A program made the position numbers and the translations under genes. Source: Peristeroidobacter soli (GTDB taxonomy: Bacteria; Pseudomonadota; Gammaproteobacteria; Steroidobacterales; Steroidobacteraceae). Taken from it: DNA of 64,000 bases. Shown in pieces: positions 52,914 to 62,715 of the stretch. The notes under the pieces were generated by a model. That model searched no databases. It saw only the letters and a list, made by a program, of their open reading frames with translations, and had not been told where the DNA came from. The stretch is from the NCBI RefSeq assembly GCF_004138485.1, contig NZ_RYEV01000005.1, forward strand, positions 916,827 to 980,826. Reading direction: 5' to 3'. Position 1 is the first letter of the stretch; each line of letters begins with the position of its first letter.

Positions 52914-54299
52914 CTATCGGGCGATGGGTTGCCACCCCCCACCCATCGCCCGATACAAATTCACGCTCGCATTCAATCCATCAGCCTGAATCTGAACCAT
53001 CGCAAGCTCCGCGGAGAGCAAGCCACGCTGCGCATCCAGTTGATCGAGAAATGGGGAGTAGCCCGCGCGGTAACGATTCGTCGCGTGACGTAGTGCTTCG
53101 GCAAGTGCGTTACGTTGGGCTTCCACGTGTTCGGCTTGCTCGGAAAGTCGTTGAAGCGCGATGAGTCCATTCTCGACTTCGGAGAGAGCGTCGAGGACGG
53201 TTGCGCGATAGTTGAATGCCGCCTGATCGCGCAAGGCCGCGGCTTCGTCGCGTTGAGCGGATGCGAGGCCGCCGTCGAAGAGCGGTGCGAGCACGCTGGC
53301 GCCGATAGAAAACAAACTGATGGGATCGTCTTCCAGCCCGCTCGCAAACACCGCGCCGGCCGCGCCCGTGAGTTGCAATTTAGGCAGGAACGCCCTACGC
53401 GAAGCGGCGAGATTCAGATCGGAGGCGGCGAGTTGATACTCGGCTTGTGCGATGTCAGGGCGACGACGCAGTACTTCCGCGGGCAGCCCCTCGGGGATGG
53501 GTGGGATATTCAACGCGGCCAATGCGACACCGCGTTCGATCGTGCCGGGCGGTTCGCCGATGAGAGTGCTCAGTGCATTCTCCTGCTGAGCGATCGCGAG
53601 CTCCAGTTGAGGAACGGACTGCGCTGTCGATTCATATTCGGCTTGGGCTTGCGCGAGGTCGAGGCGCGAGGAATAGCCGACGCGTGCTCTCGACTCTGCG
53701 ATATGCAGTGCCTCGGTGCGAGCGCCGAGAGTCTCGCGCGTGACTTTCAATCGCGCATCGAGTGCGCACAAGGTGATGTATGCGCTGGCAGTCGCCGAGG
53801 CGACGGAGAGGAGGGCGGCATCATGAGCGGCCTCACTCGCAAAGTACTGCTGACGCGCGGCGCCGGCGAGGTTGCGGACCTGGCCGAACAGGTCCACTTC
53901 CCATGCCGCTTGCAGTTGCGGCTCGACCGAGGAGCCTGTTGAAGGCGTGCCGAAGGCGCTCAATGAGCGAGCCCGCGCGCCGCCAACAGCCAGGTCCAGG
54001 GAGGGAATCAAACGTGAGCGTGCTTGACGCTCCTGGGCCTGTGCTTCTCGAACGCGAGCAGCGGCGATGGCGACATCGGCGTTATTGGCCAACGCGCGCT
54101 CGATCAACTCATCGAGCACCGGATCGCCATAGCGGTGCCACCATTCCTTCTCGATCGCAACCGTCGGGCCGGTCGAGACTCGCCATTGTTGGGGTGGCTG
54201 AATGGTGGCGCCCGGTGGTGGCGGACGACTGGAGAGCGCACAGCCGGACAATGCGCCGACGAGCGCAAGGATCGTCAGGTGCACGCTCCAGCGGTTCAT
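52914..54299 (-). CDS. Outer-membrane efflux lipoprotein, NodT/OprM type
   Basis: A 461-aa outer-membrane channel lipoprotein (lipobox LSGC at the end of the signal peptide). It has the two repeated helical hairpins of TolC-like proteins: ALANNADVAIAAARVREAQA, AWEVDLFGQVRNLAGAARQQ and RRPDIAQAEYQLAASDLNLA are classic NodT-family motifs, and GYSPFLDQLDAQRGLLSAEL closes the second half. The start overlaps the HlyD gene's stop by 4 nt. With HlyD and DHA2 genes in one operon it forms a complete tripartite efflux pump. Confidence 0.93.
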   Translation of the reverse strand: MNRWSVHLTILALVGALSGCALSSRPPPPGATIQPPQQWRVSTGPTVAIEKEWWHRYGDPVLDELIERALANNADVAIAAARVREAQAQERQARSRLIPSLDLAVGGARARSLSAFGTPSTGSSVEPQLQAAWEVDLFGQVRNLAGAARQQYFASEAAHDAALLSVASATASAYITLCALDARLKVTRETLGARTEALHIAESRARVGYSSRLDLAQAQAEYESTAQSVPQLELAIAQQENALSTLIGEPPGTIERGVALAALNIPPIPEGLPAEVLRRRPDIAQAEYQLAASDLNLAASRRAFLPKLQLTGAAGAVFASGLEDDPISLFSIGASVLAPLFDGGLASAQRDEAAALRDQAAFNYRATVLDALSEVENGLIALQRLSEQAEHVEAQRNALAEALRHATNRYRAGYSPFLDQLDAQRGLLSAELAMVQIQADGLNASVNLYRAMGGGWQPIAR

Positions 54300-55429
54300 C
54301 GTTGCGGTCTCTCGCGCGTATCGACTTCTACCTCCACCGACATGCCGGGACGCAGCCGCTTCGCGAGCGGCTGATCAGGATCGACAGCGATACGCACCGA
54401 CATTCGCTGCGCGACCTTCACGAAGTTGCCGGTGGTGTTGTCCGATTTCAGCACGGCGAACTCCGAGCCTGTGGCCGGAGCGAGACGCTCGACGCGCCCG
54501 GTGAGGCGAGCGCCAGCCAATGCGTCGACATAGAACACCGCGGGCTGGCCCGCGGCCATGTGCGCGGTCTGCGCTTCCTTGAAGTTGGCGGTGACCCAGA
54601 ATTTCTCAGGCACGACGTACATCAGCTGCGTGCCGGCAGTGACGTACTGGCCGACGCGCACGCCCACATCGCCGAGCTGTCCGTCCACAGGCGAGCGGAT
54701 CGTCGTGTTCGACAGATCGATCTCCGCGAGCTTCAGCGCCGCTTGCGCCGACTCGACGGCAGCATCGAGACCACCGCGACCCACTTCGACGGCGACGATG
54801 TCCTGCTTGGCGATCTCTCCGGCCGCGCGTGATTGGTCGACGGCGGCTTCTGCCGCTCGCAGCGCTGCGGTAGTCTGGTCGCGCTCTCTGAACGATACTG
54901 AGCCATCGGCGATCAGTTCCTCAACGCGCTTTGCATCAGCTTGCGCCCGCAGCAGCTGTGCCTTTGCGTTTTCCAACGAGGCGGCCTGCGCGGCGGCGGT
55001 CGCGTGTTTGGAGCGCAGCGTTTGTTCGGAGTTGGCGCGATTGGCGGTGGCTGCGGCCAGATTCGCGCGGGCCTGATCGACGCGCTGGTGGTAAATGCGA
55101 TCGTCGATCTGCGCGAGCACGTCGTGAGCTTTGATCGTTTCGTAATCCTGCACGGGCACGGCGACGACATAGCCGCTCACTTGTGGGCTGATCAGCGTGG
55201 TCTGTCCGCGAACGTAGGCGTTGTCGGTGATCTGAATCGACCGCGAGAATGGCGGTAGCTCCCACGCATACAGCACGATCAATATGCCGGCGAGCGCGGC
55301 GCCGATGACGATGAGCGTCGTCGCGAGCGTGTGCTTCGCCGGCGCCCAGCCCGTCGGTGCATTCTTTTGCAGCGGTGTTTCGATGGGCTCTGTGACCCGC
55401 GGTTCTTCTGGGGGAGGGGCTGCGCTCAC
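54296..55429 (-). CDS. HlyD/EmrA-type membrane fusion protein
   Basis: A 377-aa periplasmic adaptor. One N-terminal membrane helix (LIVIGAALAGILIVLYAW), then the lipoyl half-motif VSGYVVAVPVQDYETIKAHD, a long coiled-coil hairpin (residues of about 115-225) and the second half VDGQLGDVGVRVGQYVTAGT, as in EmrA. It uses a GTG start at 55429. It sits between the outer-membrane channel (4-nt overlap) and the transporter (31-nt gap) and bridges them. Confidence 0.92.
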   Translation of the reverse strand: MSAAPPPEEPRVTEPIETPLQKNAPTGWAPAKHTLATTLIVIGAALAGILIVLYAWELPPFSRSIQITDNAYVRGQTTLISPQVSGYVVAVPVQDYETIKAHDVLAQIDDRIYHQRVDQARANLAAATANRANSEQTLRSKHATAAAQAASLENAKAQLLRAQADAKRVEELIADGSVSFRERDQTTAALRAAEAAVDQSRAAGEIAKQDIVAVEVGRGGLDAAVESAQAALKLAEIDLSNTTIRSPVDGQLGDVGVRVGQYVTAGTQLMYVVPEKFWVTANFKEAQTAHMAAGQPAVFYVDALAGARLTGRVERLAPATGSEFAVLKSDNTTGNFVKVAQRMSVRIAVDPDQPLAKRLRPGMSVEVEVDTRERPQR

Positions 55430-55460
55430 GAGGCTGGACTCATTGATATAGGCTCACTGG

Positions 55461-57122
55461 TTACTGGGCGCGTCTCTTCGCGATGGCTGCGAGGGCGCCG
55501 GCCATCGGGTTCACGCCTGTGATGTACATGCGTAGCTGTCGCGTGCCAATCCATATCAGGGTCAGGCATGCCAGCACGGCAATGGTCAAAAACACATCGT
55601 TGAACGCCAGCACGTTCGCCTCGCGAGTCACTTGCTGTGACAGCAATGCCGCGCCTTGGGCCGAGCGCAGCGTCGGATCGGTGACGGCGCCGCCATACGC
55701 GCCGCCCAATGCTTGCAGGCGAGCTGCGACTTGCGGATCCGTCAGCGTCAACGATTGCACGATGGAATGCGCATGGAACTTCTCGCGCATGATCTGAAAG
55801 GAGCCCAGAAAGGCCGAGCCCGCCAGCCCGCCGAGTGCCTGAGTGATGCTGAAGATGGCGGAGAAAGTGACGATGTGATTCGGCCCGCGCGCCATCGCCT
55901 GCAGGATACCGATCAGCAGTGTCGGGCCCATGAAGAACACGGCGGCAAAGGCGATCAGCGACTGACTGATGACCATGTTCTGGGGACGGATCAGATTGGT
56001 CGAGTGGGCGTCGATGAAGGCGCCGATCGCGATCAGCAGCACCGAATAGAAAATGGGCCGGCCCAGATTGGCCGGATTCACCGTGAGCGCGCTGGCGGCG
56101 ATGCCGAGCGCGGTGACCAGGGAAATCACGACGAACAGATTGAACAGCTGATCGTTGTTCACGCCGAGCGCGGTCAGCAGGCCGATGGCGCCATAGGTCT
56201 GTTCCGACAGCAGCACTCGTACCGTGGTTGCGACCAGTGCGAAGCGAACGATGATCCCGCTGCCCATCCATCGCGTATTCAACAAAGGATTGGCACGATT
56301 GTGCTCGATCAACAGGGCAGCGGTGATCAATACGATCGCGCCACACAGGGCGTAACCGAGCCACGGTGCCTCCGTCCACCACAGGACCCGGCCGAGCCCG
56401 AGGAAGGCGCACAACAAAGCGACGCCCGGCGCATAGAGCGCGAACGTCACGAAGTCGAGCTTCTCGAAGGCTTTCATGCGCTCACTGGGCGGCAGGCGAA
56501 GCAGAAAGACCGCGGCCAGACACAGGATCGACAGCCCCAGCTCGAATATGTACAGCGCGCGCCATTGTCCGAGCTCGAGCAAGTCGGATGAGAACAGACG
56601 CGCGAGTGGAGTTGCGAGTTGCGGCACGCCGATGCCGAGCACGATGCCCTTGAGTCGATGCGCGGCCGGCATCGATTGAATCATATACAGCAGGCCTAGC
56701 GTGGACAGCGCACTGGCGGCGATGCCGCTGGCTCCGCGCACGATGAGCGATGTCGCGTACTCATGAACGAAGACGTGCGCAGCGGTCAGGAAGATATAGG
56801 CGGCAAGGAAGATTCGCGCGAAGGGCACGAGACCGAACTGCTGGCGAAACTTCACCAGCAGCAGGCTCGTGGAGACGTTGGTCATGGTGTAGACCGTGGT
56901 CATCCACGCAGCCTGGTCGCTATAGAGACCGAGCGCGCCCTGGATGTTCTGGAGATTCGCCGAGACCAGGGCATTGCCCATGGCGCCAGTGATGCCGATC
57001 AGCAGTCCGATCAGGAAGTAGCCGACGCGGCGCCCGGTGGGATGGTCGGGAGATGCGGGCGAGCCCGGCATCATGGGCCGTTCATGCGGCTTGAATTGGT
57101 ATTCGCCCGCCTCGTCGGTCAT
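55461..57122 (-). CDS. DHA2-family MFS drug transporter (EmrB type)
   Basis: A 553-aa inner-membrane transporter with about 14 helices, as in DHA2/EmrB proteins. Recognisable parts are FLIGLLIGITGAMGNALVSA, the helix 2-3 loop region SLLLVKFRQQFGLVPFARIF, and a late helix TIAVLACLTLIWIGTRQLRM. The usual acidic residue pattern at motif D1 is not obvious. It is the first gene of the pump operon, so it exports through HlyD and NodT. The substrate is unknown; this family often exports lipophilic drugs or fatty acids. No regulator is adjacent. Confidence 0.92.
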   Translation of the reverse strand: MTDEAGEYQFKPHERPMMPGSPASPDHPTGRRVGYFLIGLLIGITGAMGNALVSANLQNIQGALGLYSDQAAWMTTVYTMTNVSTSLLLVKFRQQFGLVPFARIFLAAYIFLTAAHVFVHEYATSLIVRGASGIAASALSTLGLLYMIQSMPAAHRLKGIVLGIGVPQLATPLARLFSSDLLELGQWRALYIFELGLSILCLAAVFLLRLPPSERMKAFEKLDFVTFALYAPGVALLCAFLGLGRVLWWTEAPWLGYALCGAIVLITAALLIEHNRANPLLNTRWMGSGIIVRFALVATTVRVLLSEQTYGAIGLLTALGVNNDQLFNLFVVISLVTALGIAASALTVNPANLGRPIFYSVLLIAIGAFIDAHSTNLIRPQNMVISQSLIAFAAVFFMGPTLLIGILQAMARGPNHIVTFSAIFSITQALGGLAGSAFLGSFQIMREKFHAHSIVQSLTLTDPQVAARLQALGGAYGGAVTDPTLRSAQGAALLSQQVTREANVLAFNDVFLTIAVLACLTLIWIGTRQLRMYITGVNPMAGALAAIAKRRAQ

Positions 57123-57230
57123 GGGGACATCGTACGGGGTCGTTTGGCGGGCTGCAGTAGTGAACTACCGGGGGATTCCCTCTTGTGGGTATCATCGGGC
57201 GTAAACGAGTTGCGTGGGGAGTGTCGAGTC

Positions 57231-58316
57231 ATGGTGAAGCGGGCGGCGTGGTTGCTGGTCGCGTGGTTGGGCGTGGTCGCACCGGCTGGGGCTGCGCTGA
57301 AGCCGGCCGAGGAAGCGGCTCTCGATACGCTCGCCAAGGACGCGGTCAGCAAGGGTCAGACGGCCGGGCTGGTCGTCGCCGTGGGCGAGGTGGGCAAGGC
57401 GCCGGTCGTGCATGCTTATGGGGTCGCGAATCTGGAATGGCAGGCCGCGACCACGGTCGATACCGTCTTCCGGGTCGGTTCCATCACCAAACAATTCGCC
57501 TCCGCCTGCATCCTGCTGCTCGCCGAGCAGAAGAAACTGACGCTGGATGACAAGCTCTCGAAATATTTCCCGGAGTTCCCGCGCGCGGCTGAAGTGAGTA
57601 TCCGTCAGCTGCTGAATCACACCTCCGGCGTGCACAGTTATCCCGGCCGGACCGAGGCGACGATCGTGCGCGCCGGCATCTCGGTGCCTGACATGGTGAA
57701 GCATCTGGGCAGCCTGGGGTATGACTTCGACCCGGGCACGAACTGGGACTACAGCAATTCCAATTATTTCCTGATCGGCGCCATCATCGAAAAGGTGAGC
57801 GGTCAAACGTTGCGCGACTTTGCGAGGGAACGATTGTTTCAACCGCTGGGCTTGTCTCAGACCGCGATCGATAGGAACCAGGACGTCGTGCCGCACCGGG
57901 CGACGGGCTACGAGCGGGATCGTGCGAAGCCGGGCACCTACGTCAATGCGGTCTATTCAGATATGAGCGTGCCGGGAGGCGCGGGCGCGCTTCGGACGAC
58001 GGCGTCGGACCTGATCAAGTGGACCGAGGCACTGCATGGCGGTCGGGTACTCAATGCCGCTTCATATAAAGAGATGACGACCGTGGCCCAGGTCCCGGGC
58101 AAGAACGATGTGTACTACGGGCTGGGATTGTGGCTGAAACCGGAGCAGGGCCATCCGTTGATCAGTCACAACGGGGGCATCGACGGCTTCGAATCGAATC
58201 TGGTCTATCTGCCCGAACGCAAACTGACCCTGGTCATCCTGACCAACACTCAAAACGGCACAGGCGAACTGCGAGCCCGAATGCTCGACGCGCTGTTCGG
58301 CAGCGCTCACGAATGA
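57231..58316 (+). CDS. Exported serine hydrolase, beta-lactamase fold (S12)
   Basis: A 361-aa secreted protein of the beta-lactamase/DD-peptidase-like group. After a signal peptide (LLVAWLGVVAPAGAALK) the motifs are SITK (in RVGSITKQFASA, about residue 84), YSN (in WDYSNSNYFLIGA) and HNG (in ISHNGGIDGF). Overall length fits esterase-type or peptidase S12 enzymes; nothing indicates beta-lactam resistance. ATG 57231 follows GGGGAG by 9 nt. It is divergent from the efflux operon (about 108 bp) and resembles the first half of the locus B fusion protein only at the motif level. Confidence 0.9.
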   Translation: MVKRAAWLLVAWLGVVAPAGAALKPAEEAALDTLAKDAVSKGQTAGLVVAVGEVGKAPVVHAYGVANLEWQAATTVDTVFRVGSITKQFASACILLLAEQKKLTLDDKLSKYFPEFPRAAEVSIRQLLNHTSGVHSYPGRTEATIVRAGISVPDMVKHLGSLGYDFDPGTNWDYSNSNYFLIGAIIEKVSGQTLRDFARERLFQPLGLSQTAIDRNQDVVPHRATGYERDRAKPGTYVNAVYSDMSVPGGAGALRTTASDLIKWTEALHGGRVLNAASYKEMTTVAQVPGKNDVYYGLGLWLKPEQGHPLISHNGGIDGFESNLVYLPERKLTLVILTNTQNGTGELRARMLDALFGSAHE

Positions 58317-58338
58317 GCGCTGCCATTCGAGACAGCGC

Positions 58339-58692
58339 TTACTGAGCCGCGAGGACGCGGATCTCCACCGCGTACTTGGGCGAAGCGAGCCTGGCTTCCA
58401 CGGTCGCACGCGTCGGCGTGTTGCCCGGGCTGACCCACTTGTCCCACACCGAGTTCATTTCGGCGAACGTGCTGATGTCGGCCAGCCAGATCGTCGCTTC
58501 CAGCAGACGTGTCTTGTCGCTGCCGACTTCGGCGAGGGATTCCTCGATCTGCTGGAGAATGTCCTGGGTCTGCGCGGCCACGGACTGGCCGGGCGCGTTT
58601 TCGGCCACATAGCCGGACAAGTAGATGGTGCCGTTGTGGATCACCATGCTGCTCATCCGCGGACCGACTTCGTAACGCTTGATCTCACTCAT
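58339..58692 (-). CDS. RidA/YjgF-family protein
   Basis: A 117-aa protein of the RidA (enamine/imine deaminase) family. Features are YLSGYVAENAPGQSV, the helix AQTQDILQQIEESLAEVGSD and the C-terminal PTRATVEARLASPKYAVEIR carrying the conserved Arg of the active site. ATG 58692 is chosen on the basis of family length; the frame extends to 58788. It overlaps no other gene, converges on the serine hydrolase, and is divergent from the histidine kinase. Role: hydrolysis of reactive 2-aminoacrylate-type intermediates, from family knowledge. Confidence 0.9.
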   Translation of the reverse strand: MSEIKRYEVGPRMSSMVIHNGTIYLSGYVAENAPGQSVAAQTQDILQQIEESLAEVGSDKTRLLEATIWLADISTFAEMNSVWDKWVSPGNTPTRATVEARLASPKYAVEIRVLAAQ

Positions 58693-58822
58693 TTGTCTTA
58701 CCTTCGAGTTGCCTCGGGAGTCACGAGGGGCGCGTAGTTTCGCCATCCGCGCCTGCCGCGGCAATGCGGCCCTGGAAATATTTCCCATGACTTGCGGCGG
58801 CGATCCGTGCTATGACGCGGCC

Positions 58823-60049
58823 ATGCATGCGCCATCGGCAGAAGATTTACTGGCGGACGTGGCCATGGCGGGCCGGATCGACGCGATCACCGCCATTCTC
58901 AACGTGATCTGCCGCGTAACCAAGTTGCGCTTCGCGGCGGTGGCGCGGGTCACTGAGGATCGGTGGATTGCCTGCCAGGTGCGCGACGAACTCGGGCTCG
59001 GGCTGACGCGTGGCAGCGAGCTGCCGATCGAGACCACGATCTGCAACGACATCCGCCAACGCGGTCACGCGGTGGTCATCGACCACGTCGCCGAAGATGA
59101 GCGGTTCTGTTCGCATCCCGTGCCCGCCAGGTACGGTTTTCAAAGCTACATCTCGCTGCCCATCGTGTTGCCCGATGGCACGTTCTTCGGCACGTTGTGT
59201 GCCCTGGATACGCTGCCGGCCAAGGTCAGCAGCGACGAGACCTTCAGCATGTTCAAGCTGTTCGCCGATCTGGTGGGCTTTCACCTCGATGCACAGAAGA
59301 GGATCGATGCCAACGCGGCGCTGTTGATGGATGCGCGCCAGAGCTCGGACCTGCGCGAGCAGTTCATCGCAGTGCTCGGCCACGACCTGCGCAATCCGCT
59401 GGCGGCGATCTCGGCGGGCAGCCGCGTGTTGATGAAGCAGGAACTCAACGATCAGGCGCACGATGTGCTCGCGTTGATGCAGGGCTGTGTCCGGCGCATG
59501 ACAGGCTTGATCGACAACGTGCTCGACTTCGCCCGCGGTCGGCTGGGCGGCGGACTGGTGCTCGAACGAAACGCGAAGGAGCCGCTCGAGCCGACCTTGC
59601 TACACGTCATCGACGAGCTGCAGACCGCCTGGCCGGATCGGATGATCGATCTGTCGCTCGGGCAGATCGGCTTCGTGGATTGCGATCGCGCCCGGCTCGG
59701 ACAACTGGTGACGAACCTGGTATCGAATGCGCTGATTCATGGCGCGCCCGGGGCGCCGGTGAGAATCTCCGTCGGCAGCGAAGGCGGTCAACTGCTCATC
59801 GATGTGAGCAACACCGGCGAGCCCATTCCGGCGGCCGTGCTCGACAAGTTGTTTCATCCGTTCGTCAGGATGGCCTCCCAATCCCAGCAACATGGGCTCG
59901 GGCTGGGTTTGTATATCGCGAGCGAGATTGCCAGAGCGCACGGCGGCACGCTGACGGCCACATCCTCGAAGGACGAAACGCGCTTTACGTTCCGCATGCA
60001 GATGTGCGGCGTCGGGCAAGAGCGCGTCGTGCAACAGCGCGCCGGCTGA
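58823..60049 (+). CDS. GAF-domain sensor histidine kinase
   Basis: A 408-aa soluble histidine kinase. Residues of about 20-165 are a GAF domain (FCSHPVPARYGFQSYISLPI, TFFGTLCALDTLPAKV). The dimerisation domain holds the phospho-accepting His187 in FIAVLGHDLRNPLAAIS, followed by the ATPase domain with N box LVTNLVSNALIHG, G1 LLIDVSNTGEPI and G2 HGLGLGLYIASEIA. There is no membrane helix and no receiver, and no response regulator is encoded nearby. ATG 58823 is preferred; ATG 58787 is possible. The GAF ligand is unknown. Confidence 0.9.
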   Translation: MHAPSAEDLLADVAMAGRIDAITAILNVICRVTKLRFAAVARVTEDRWIACQVRDELGLGLTRGSELPIETTICNDIRQRGHAVVIDHVAEDERFCSHPVPARYGFQSYISLPIVLPDGTFFGTLCALDTLPAKVSSDETFSMFKLFADLVGFHLDAQKRIDANAALLMDARQSSDLREQFIAVLGHDLRNPLAAISAGSRVLMKQELNDQAHDVLALMQGCVRRMTGLIDNVLDFARGRLGGGLVLERNAKEPLEPTLLHVIDELQTAWPDRMIDLSLGQIGFVDCDRARLGQLVTNLVSNALIHGAPGAPVRISVGSEGGQLLIDVSNTGEPIPAAVLDKLFHPFVRMASQSQQHGLGLGLYIASEIARAHGGTLTATSSKDETRFTFRMQMCGVGQERVVQQRAG

Positions 60050-60056
60050 GGCGGTG

Positions 60057-62246
60057 TTACGGTTTCTGCGCTGATTTCTTGCCGGGCTTCACGGCACGAT
60101 CGATCGCATTCTCGCTATGGGCTTCGAGGCTGAACACCAGCAGCGACCGGCCCGTCACGCCGTAGGCTTCGCCGGTCGTGAAGATGGCTTTGCGACCGGT
60201 CGGCAGGTCGGGAAGATTGGTATCGATCAGCAACGTCCAGCGCGCATCGGGCGAATCTCCGGGCAGCGTGAACTCCACCAGATCGTGAAAGGCATTGAGC
60301 ACGATCAACAGCGCGGCGTCGTGCGCTCGTTGCCGCAGACCGGTCGCCTGCGCGCGACCGTCGAGCAACATGCCGAAGCACAGCATACGGTCATCGGTCC
60401 ATTGCTCGTCCTCCATCTCCTTGCCGCTCGCGTTGATCCAGGTGATCTCTTTCAGACCCAGGCGCGGGTCTTCCTGCCCGGACAGGAAACGGTTGCGGCG
60501 AAGGATGGGGAACTTCATGCGCAGTGCGGTCATCTGCAGCACGAACCGCACCAGCGTCTCGTTCTTTTCAGCCAGCGACCAGTCCACCCAGCTGATGTCG
60601 TTGTCCTGACAGTAGGCGTTGTTGTTGCCATTCTGCGTGCGACCGAATTCATCGCCGGCGAGCAGCATCGGCGTGCCTTGCGACAACAGCAGGGTCGCCA
60701 GGAAGTTGCGCATCTGCCGGGCACGCAGCGTGTTGATGCCTTCGTCGTCAGTCGGCCCCTCGGCGCCGCAGTTCCAGGAACGGTTGTGCTCGTGACCGTC
60801 CTTGTTGTCCTCCTGGTTCAGTTCGTTGTGACGCTCGTTGTAGCTCACCAGGTCGTTGAGCGTGAAGCCATCGTGGGCCGTGATGAAATTGACGCTGGCG
60901 TACGGCCGGCGACCGTACTTGTTGAAGATATCCGCGGAGCCATACAAACGCGGCGACACTTTTCCGGCGGACGCTTCGCCGCGCCAGAAATCGCGCACGG
61001 TGTCGCGATACTGATCGTTCCATTCGGCCCAGCCCGGCGGAAACCCGCCCACCTGATAGCCGCCGGGGCCGCAATCCCACGGCTCGGCGATCAGCTTCAC
61101 GCGGCTCAACACCGGATCCTGTGAGCAGGCTTTCAAGAAGCCGCTCTGATTGTCGAAGCCATTGGGCTCGCGCGCGAGGATGGTGCCGAGATCGAACCGG
61201 AAGCCATCGACGTGCATCTCGTTCACCCAGAAGCGCAGGCTGTCGGTGACCATCTGGATCACTCGCGGGTGACTCAGGTTCAGCGTGTTGCCGGTGCCGG
61301 TGTCGTTGATGTAGTAACGCTTCTGTTCGGGCATCAGCCGGTAGTACGAGGCGTTGTCCACGCCCTTGAAGCACAGCGTCGGACCGCGCTCGTTGCCTTC
61401 GGCGGTGTGGTTGTAGACGACGTCCAGAATGACTTCGAGGCCCGCGTCGTGAAAGCGCGCCACCATCTCCTTGAATTCCTGTACGCCGCGCCTGGGGTCG
61501 ATCAGGTAGCGCGGGTCGGCCGCGAAGAAGCCGATCGAGTTGTAGCCCCAATAGTTGGTCAGCCCCTTGTCGAGCAACAGGCTGTCGTTCACGAAAGCGT
61601 GGATCGGCAGCAGCTCGACCGTGGTCACGCCAAGTGACTTGATGTACTTGATGACTTCGGGAACGGCGAGCCCCGCGAACGTGCCGCGCAGCTCCTCTGG
61701 CACGAGCGGGTGCTGCTTGGTATAGCCGCGCACGTGAGTTTCATAAATGATGGTGCGATCCCAGGGCACCAGCGGGCTCACCGATTGTTTCCAATCGAAG
61801 GTCGAGTCCGCCACCACGCACTTGGGGATGAAGGGGGCGCTGTCCCGCTCATCGAACGTCAGGTCGTCGCCTTCGGCACCGATGGTGTAGCCGAACAGGG
61901 CGTGATCCCAGCGCAATTCACCCACGAACTCGCGTGCGTACGGATCGATCAGCAGTTTGTTGGGGTTGAAGCGGTGGCCCGCCTCGGGTTCATACGGGCC
62001 GTGCACCCGATAGCCATAGACCGTGCCGGGACCGACATCGACCAGATAGCCGTGCCAGACTTCGTCGGTGTACTCCGGCAGCTCGATGCGCTCGAGCTCC
62101 TTCTGGCCGTCCGCGTCGAACAGGCACAGCTCGACCTTGGTGGCATGGGCGGAGAACAGGGCGAAGTTGGTGCCTTGCCCGTCCCAGAATGCACCTCTGG
62201 GATAAGGCAGGCCCTCACGCAACTGGGAGGCGAAGCTTCGGCTCAA
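60057..62246 (-). CDS. glgX: Glycogen debranching enzyme GlgX
   Basis: A 729-aa isoamylase-type glycogen debranching enzyme that cleaves alpha-1,6 branches. It has the N-terminal CBM48 module (AFWDGQGTNFALFSAHATKV), the GH13 regions VILDVVYNHTAEGN, VDGFRFDLGT with the nucleophile Asp, KLIAEPWDCGPGGY with the acid Glu, and FITAHDGFTLNDLVSY. Full-length for the family. It is the only glycogen gene here, with the DUF3175 gene just upstream in the same direction (63 nt) but no glgA, glgB or glgC. It converges on the histidine kinase. Confidence 0.95.
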   Translation of the reverse strand: MSRSFASQLREGLPYPRGAFWDGQGTNFALFSAHATKVELCLFDADGQKELERIELPEYTDEVWHGYLVDVGPGTVYGYRVHGPYEPEAGHRFNPNKLLIDPYAREFVGELRWDHALFGYTIGAEGDDLTFDERDSAPFIPKCVVADSTFDWKQSVSPLVPWDRTIIYETHVRGYTKQHPLVPEELRGTFAGLAVPEVIKYIKSLGVTTVELLPIHAFVNDSLLLDKGLTNYWGYNSIGFFAADPRYLIDPRRGVQEFKEMVARFHDAGLEVILDVVYNHTAEGNERGPTLCFKGVDNASYYRLMPEQKRYYINDTGTGNTLNLSHPRVIQMVTDSLRFWVNEMHVDGFRFDLGTILAREPNGFDNQSGFLKACSQDPVLSRVKLIAEPWDCGPGGYQVGGFPPGWAEWNDQYRDTVRDFWRGEASAGKVSPRLYGSADIFNKYGRRPYASVNFITAHDGFTLNDLVSYNERHNELNQEDNKDGHEHNRSWNCGAEGPTDDEGINTLRARQMRNFLATLLLSQGTPMLLAGDEFGRTQNGNNNAYCQDNDISWVDWSLAEKNETLVRFVLQMTALRMKFPILRRNRFLSGQEDPRLGLKEITWINASGKEMEDEQWTDDRMLCFGMLLDGRAQATGLRQRAHDAALLIVLNAFHDLVEFTLPGDSPDARWTLLIDTNLPDLPTGRKAIFTTGEAYGVTGRSLLVFSLEAHSENAIDRAVKPGKKSAQKP

Positions 62247-62309
62247 AGTGACACCCGATTCGAGCTGGGGAACGACCGCAGAGCAACGCTCAGCGGGTAG
62301 GAACGTTCC

Positions 62310-62672
62310 CTAAGCGCGGGCTTTCCTGGCGGCGCGCTGCCCGGTGGTTTTCTTTCGGGCCGTCTTTTTCTTCGCGGTCTTCTTCTTAGGAGTCCTGCCG
62401 TACAGCTTGCGCAACTCCTCCTTGGCGCCTTCGAGCTTGCGCTTGCTGGCGGCCGGTAGTGTTTTACCGGCACGATTGCCGTAGAAGGTCAGCATGGACA
62501 TGGCCGATCGATACGGCGAGGACTTGCGTTTATGACTGCGATCGGCCGATCGCTTCAAGGACAGCGCGATGCCGCGAGCGCTGGCGCGGGTGAACACGCC
62601 TGCTTCCAGCGTCAGTGCATCGCTGGTGTCGGTGACTCGCTGCGACCAGCGTTTCTTGCGGGCGGTGGCCAT
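62310..62672 (-). CDS. DUF3175-family protein with lysine-rich tail
   Basis: A 120-aa basic protein. Residues of about 5-85 match the DUF3175 pattern: RKKRWSQRVTDTSDALTLE, GIALSLKRSADRSHKRKSSP and YRSAMSMLTFYGNRAGKTLP. The tail from about residue 95 is a run of Lys/Ala/Thr (KKKTAKKKTARKK), like histone-type C-termini, so nucleic-acid binding is possible. Function unknown. ATG 62672 is used; the frame reaches 62699. It may be co-transcribed with glgX, though 63 nt separate them. Confidence 0.82.
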   Translation of the reverse strand: MATARKKRWSQRVTDTSDALTLEAGVFTRASARGIALSLKRSADRSHKRKSSPYRSAMSMLTFYGNRAGKTLPAASKRKLEGAKEELRKLYGRTPKKKTAKKKTARKKTTGQRAARKARA

Positions 62673-62715
62673 GGGGACGCAATGATCCAGCCACGCCAAC
62701 GTTCCCGCCGCGGAC

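Noticed and set aside
57231-58316. A beta-lactamase conferring resistance
   Set aside because: Motifs fit the broad S12/class C fold, but length and motif context suit esterase- or peptidase-like members; nothing points to antibiotics.
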